Source: Eubacterium sp. (GTDB lineage Bacteria; Bacillota; Clostridia; Lachnospirales; Lachnospiraceae). Taken from it: 8,166 bases of DNA. Location: assembly GCA_003520145.1 (NCBI GenBank), contig DOVJ01000244.1:1-8166 (forward strand), in the 5' to 3' direction. Within the stretch, counting starts at the first letter, position 1. Every line of letters starts with the position of its first letter. The notes under the pieces are model-generated. The model searched no databases and was not told the DNA's origin. It saw only the letters and a list, made by a program, of their open reading frames with translations. The position numbers and the translations under genes were made by a program. This document shows positions 7,153-8,166 of this stretch, one piece after another.

Positions 7153-7660
7153 ACAGCTCATTATCTGTCTTCCAATGAAGTCGATGAAGCTCACCCTCGG
7201 ATTCAAGATCCTGAAAACCCGTCTGCCTCATAGCTTCATACAGTATTATGGCAACGGAATTAGCAAGATTCAAGGATCTGATATTCGATCTCATAGGTAT
7301 TCTTATACAGTTATCCTCATTATCAACAAGAATTTCCTCAGGTATACCCGCACTTTCCTTTCCGAACATGATATAATCACCATCATGGAATTCAACTTCA
7401 TCATATCTTTTCTTTGCTTTGGTTGTAGCCATATATACCTTAGCACTGGGATTCTTCGAAAGAAAATCCTGATAATCATCATATCTGTGAAGATCGAGTT
7501 TATCCCAATAATCCATACCGGCCCTCTTTATACGCTTGTCATCTATCACAAACCCAAAAGGCTCGATAAGATGAAGCGCTGCGCCCGTGGCCACACAAGA
7601 CCTTCCTATATTGCCGGTATTGAGAGCTATCTCTGGTTCATGTAATACTATATTGATCAT
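7151..7660 (-). CDS. trmL: tRNA (cytidine(34)/uridine(34)-2'-O)-methyltransferase TrmL
   Basis: At 169 residues this is a minimal SPOUT-class methyltransferase, the size of E. coli TrmL/YibK and B. subtilis CspR, and it lacks the extra RNA-binding domain of TrmH or RlmB. The three SPOUT motifs are clear: motif 1 NTGNIGRSCVATGAALHLI (14-32), motif 2 YIMFGKESAGIPEEIL (96-111) and motif 3 IPMRSNIRSLNLANSVAI (121-138), which form the knotted SAM site. R20 in motif 1 is the conserved catalytic-type arginine. The enzyme methylates the 2'-OH of the wobble nucleotide in tRNA-Leu isoacceptors, supporting decoding accuracy. Its ATG overlaps the cheX stop as ATGA. The best GGAG lies about 15 bases upstream, farther than usual, so translation probably depends on coupling to cheX. 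A hairpin terminator begins at its stop codon. Confidence 0.93.
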   Translation of the reverse strand: MINIVLHEPEIALNTGNIGRSCVATGAALHLIEPFGFVIDDKRIKRAGMDYWDKLDLHRYDDYQDFLSKNPSAKVYMATTKAKKRYDEVEFHDGDYIMFGKESAGIPEEILVDNEDNCIRIPMRSNIRSLNLANSVAIILYEAMRQTGFQDLESEGELHRLHWKTDNEL

Positions 7661-8118
7661 GATGTATATATACTTATCTCCATCTTCTTATCTTTATTCA
7701 CGACCAGCGGAATACATATACCTGCAGCTTTCGCAGGAATCTCATACACTCCCTGCTTCATAGTCGGAGGTGTGATATCCACACCTATCTCCTGTGTAGA
7801 GAAAAATGTAGCTGCATTTCCCATGATCATATTGCCAAGCTCACTTATGGCACTCTTAGGGATCTCATCAAATTCCGTAACAGGCATCATCATCATGCAG
7901 GACGCAAGGAATAAAGCCACATCGAGAGGTATGGCGATAACTGTATCACCAACAAACTCTCCTGTGATTCCTATCGCTATGGTGACAGTATCTTCACCAT
8001 AGCTCTCAGTTCTGATATACGGTTTTTGAATCTCTACCTCTACCTGGCACGCCATCCCGACAACGGAACGGGCAGCCATCAAGAAAGGGTTTACGTATTC
8101 TGCTTTAATCTGCTGCAT
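7657..8118 (-). CDS. cheX: CheX-like CheY-P phosphatase (CheC/CheX/FliY superfamily)
   Basis: The 153-residue protein matches CheX in length and pattern. It starts with the typical AEYVNPFLMAARSVV and contains the active-site helix SAISELGNMIMGNA (89-102), in which E93 and N96 form the E-x2-N pair that CheX/CheC proteins use to remove phosphate from CheY. The single E-x2-N motif fits CheX, since CheC normally has two. The C-terminal half (QGVYEIPAKAAGICIPLVV) gives the strands of the CheX fold. It should speed adaptation by dephosphorylating CheY-P or a CheY-like receiver in the cytoplasm. AGGA lies 7 bases before the ATG, and the upstream frame ends 9 bases away. It sits beside trmL rather than in a chemotaxis operon in this window, so its receiver partner is not proven. 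A non-chemotactic CheX-domain protein is the main alternative. Confidence 0.85.
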   Translation of the reverse strand: MQQIKAEYVNPFLMAARSVVGMACQVEVEIQKPYIRTESYGEDTVTIAIGITGEFVGDTVIAIPLDVALFLASCMMMMPVTEFDEIPKSAISELGNMIMGNAATFFSTQEIGVDITPPTMKQGVYEIPAKAAGICIPLVVNKDKKMEISIYTS

Positions 8119-8127
8119 ATAATCATC

Positions 8128-8166
8128 CTAATTAAGTCTTGAGATAAACTTTGATATCTTTTCCAT
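8128..8166 (-). CDS. C-terminal end of an upstream gene, possibly a CheY-like receiver (cut by window edge)
   Basis: Only 12 codons and a TAG stop are visible, ending in KISKFISRLN. The first codon at the edge happens to be ATG (8164-8166), but a 12-residue gene is unlikely, so this is more plausibly the last helix of a longer upstream protein. An amphipathic lysine-rich end of this kind is common in the final helix of receiver domains. Receiver genes often sit next to cheX, so a CheY-like protein is a reasonable guess. The fragment is too short to establish identity. The gap to the cheX ATG is only 9 bp, which places it in the same transcript. Confidence 0.45.
   Translation of the reverse strand: MEKISKFISRLN

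Noticed and set aside
7127..7645. 172-residue plus-strand open frame antisense to trmL
   Set aside because: The minus strand carries all three SPOUT motifs in order. The plus frame has no domain and starts within the terminator hairpin.
8128..8166. A complete 12-residue leader peptide starting at the window edge
   Set aside because: No upstream sequence is visible to support a start, and an in-frame ATG at the edge is easily chance. The tail of a longer gene is the simpler reading.

Overview
The window looks like chromosomal DNA from a motile Firmicute, most likely of the Lachnospiraceae/Clostridia type. The evidence is moderate GC (low-to-mid 40s % by eye), heavy use of ATA, AGA and AGG codons, AGGAGG-like ribosome binding sites, and a mix of MutS2, YhaM, a PhoB-type two-component pair and a CheX-type phosphatase. 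The genus cannot be fixed from the sequence. Every real gene lies on the minus strand, so transcription runs from high to low coordinates. Almost the whole window is coding; the longest non-coding stretch is about 90 bases.

The first unit (8166 to about 7084) holds the last codons of an unidentified gene, possibly a CheY-like receiver, then a CheX-like CheY-P phosphatase, then the tRNA wobble-base methyltransferase TrmL, which overlaps cheX by ATGA. A long imperfect hairpin with a T-tract closes this unit. A plausible sigma-A promoter for the next unit is embedded in the same hairpin.

The second unit (about 7086 to 1) runs mutS2, a PhoB-type response regulator, its HAMP/HisKA sensor kinase, a membrane-anchored HtrA/PDZ-like protein, the exoribonuclease yhaM, and the 5' part of an rlmD/rumA-type 23S rRNA uracil methyltransferase that leaves the window. 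Gaps are 27 bp or less, and two junctions overlap, so this is probably one operon.

The unit joins nucleic-acid maintenance and RNA metabolism (MutS2, YhaM, RlmD-like) to an envelope-sensing module (regulator, kinase, HtrA-like). The most unusual observations are that the HtrA-like protein seems to have lost all three catalytic-triad residues, and that a terminator and a promoter share the same roughly 70 bases between trmL and mutS2. I see no mobile element, CRISPR array, tRNA, rRNA or riboswitch.
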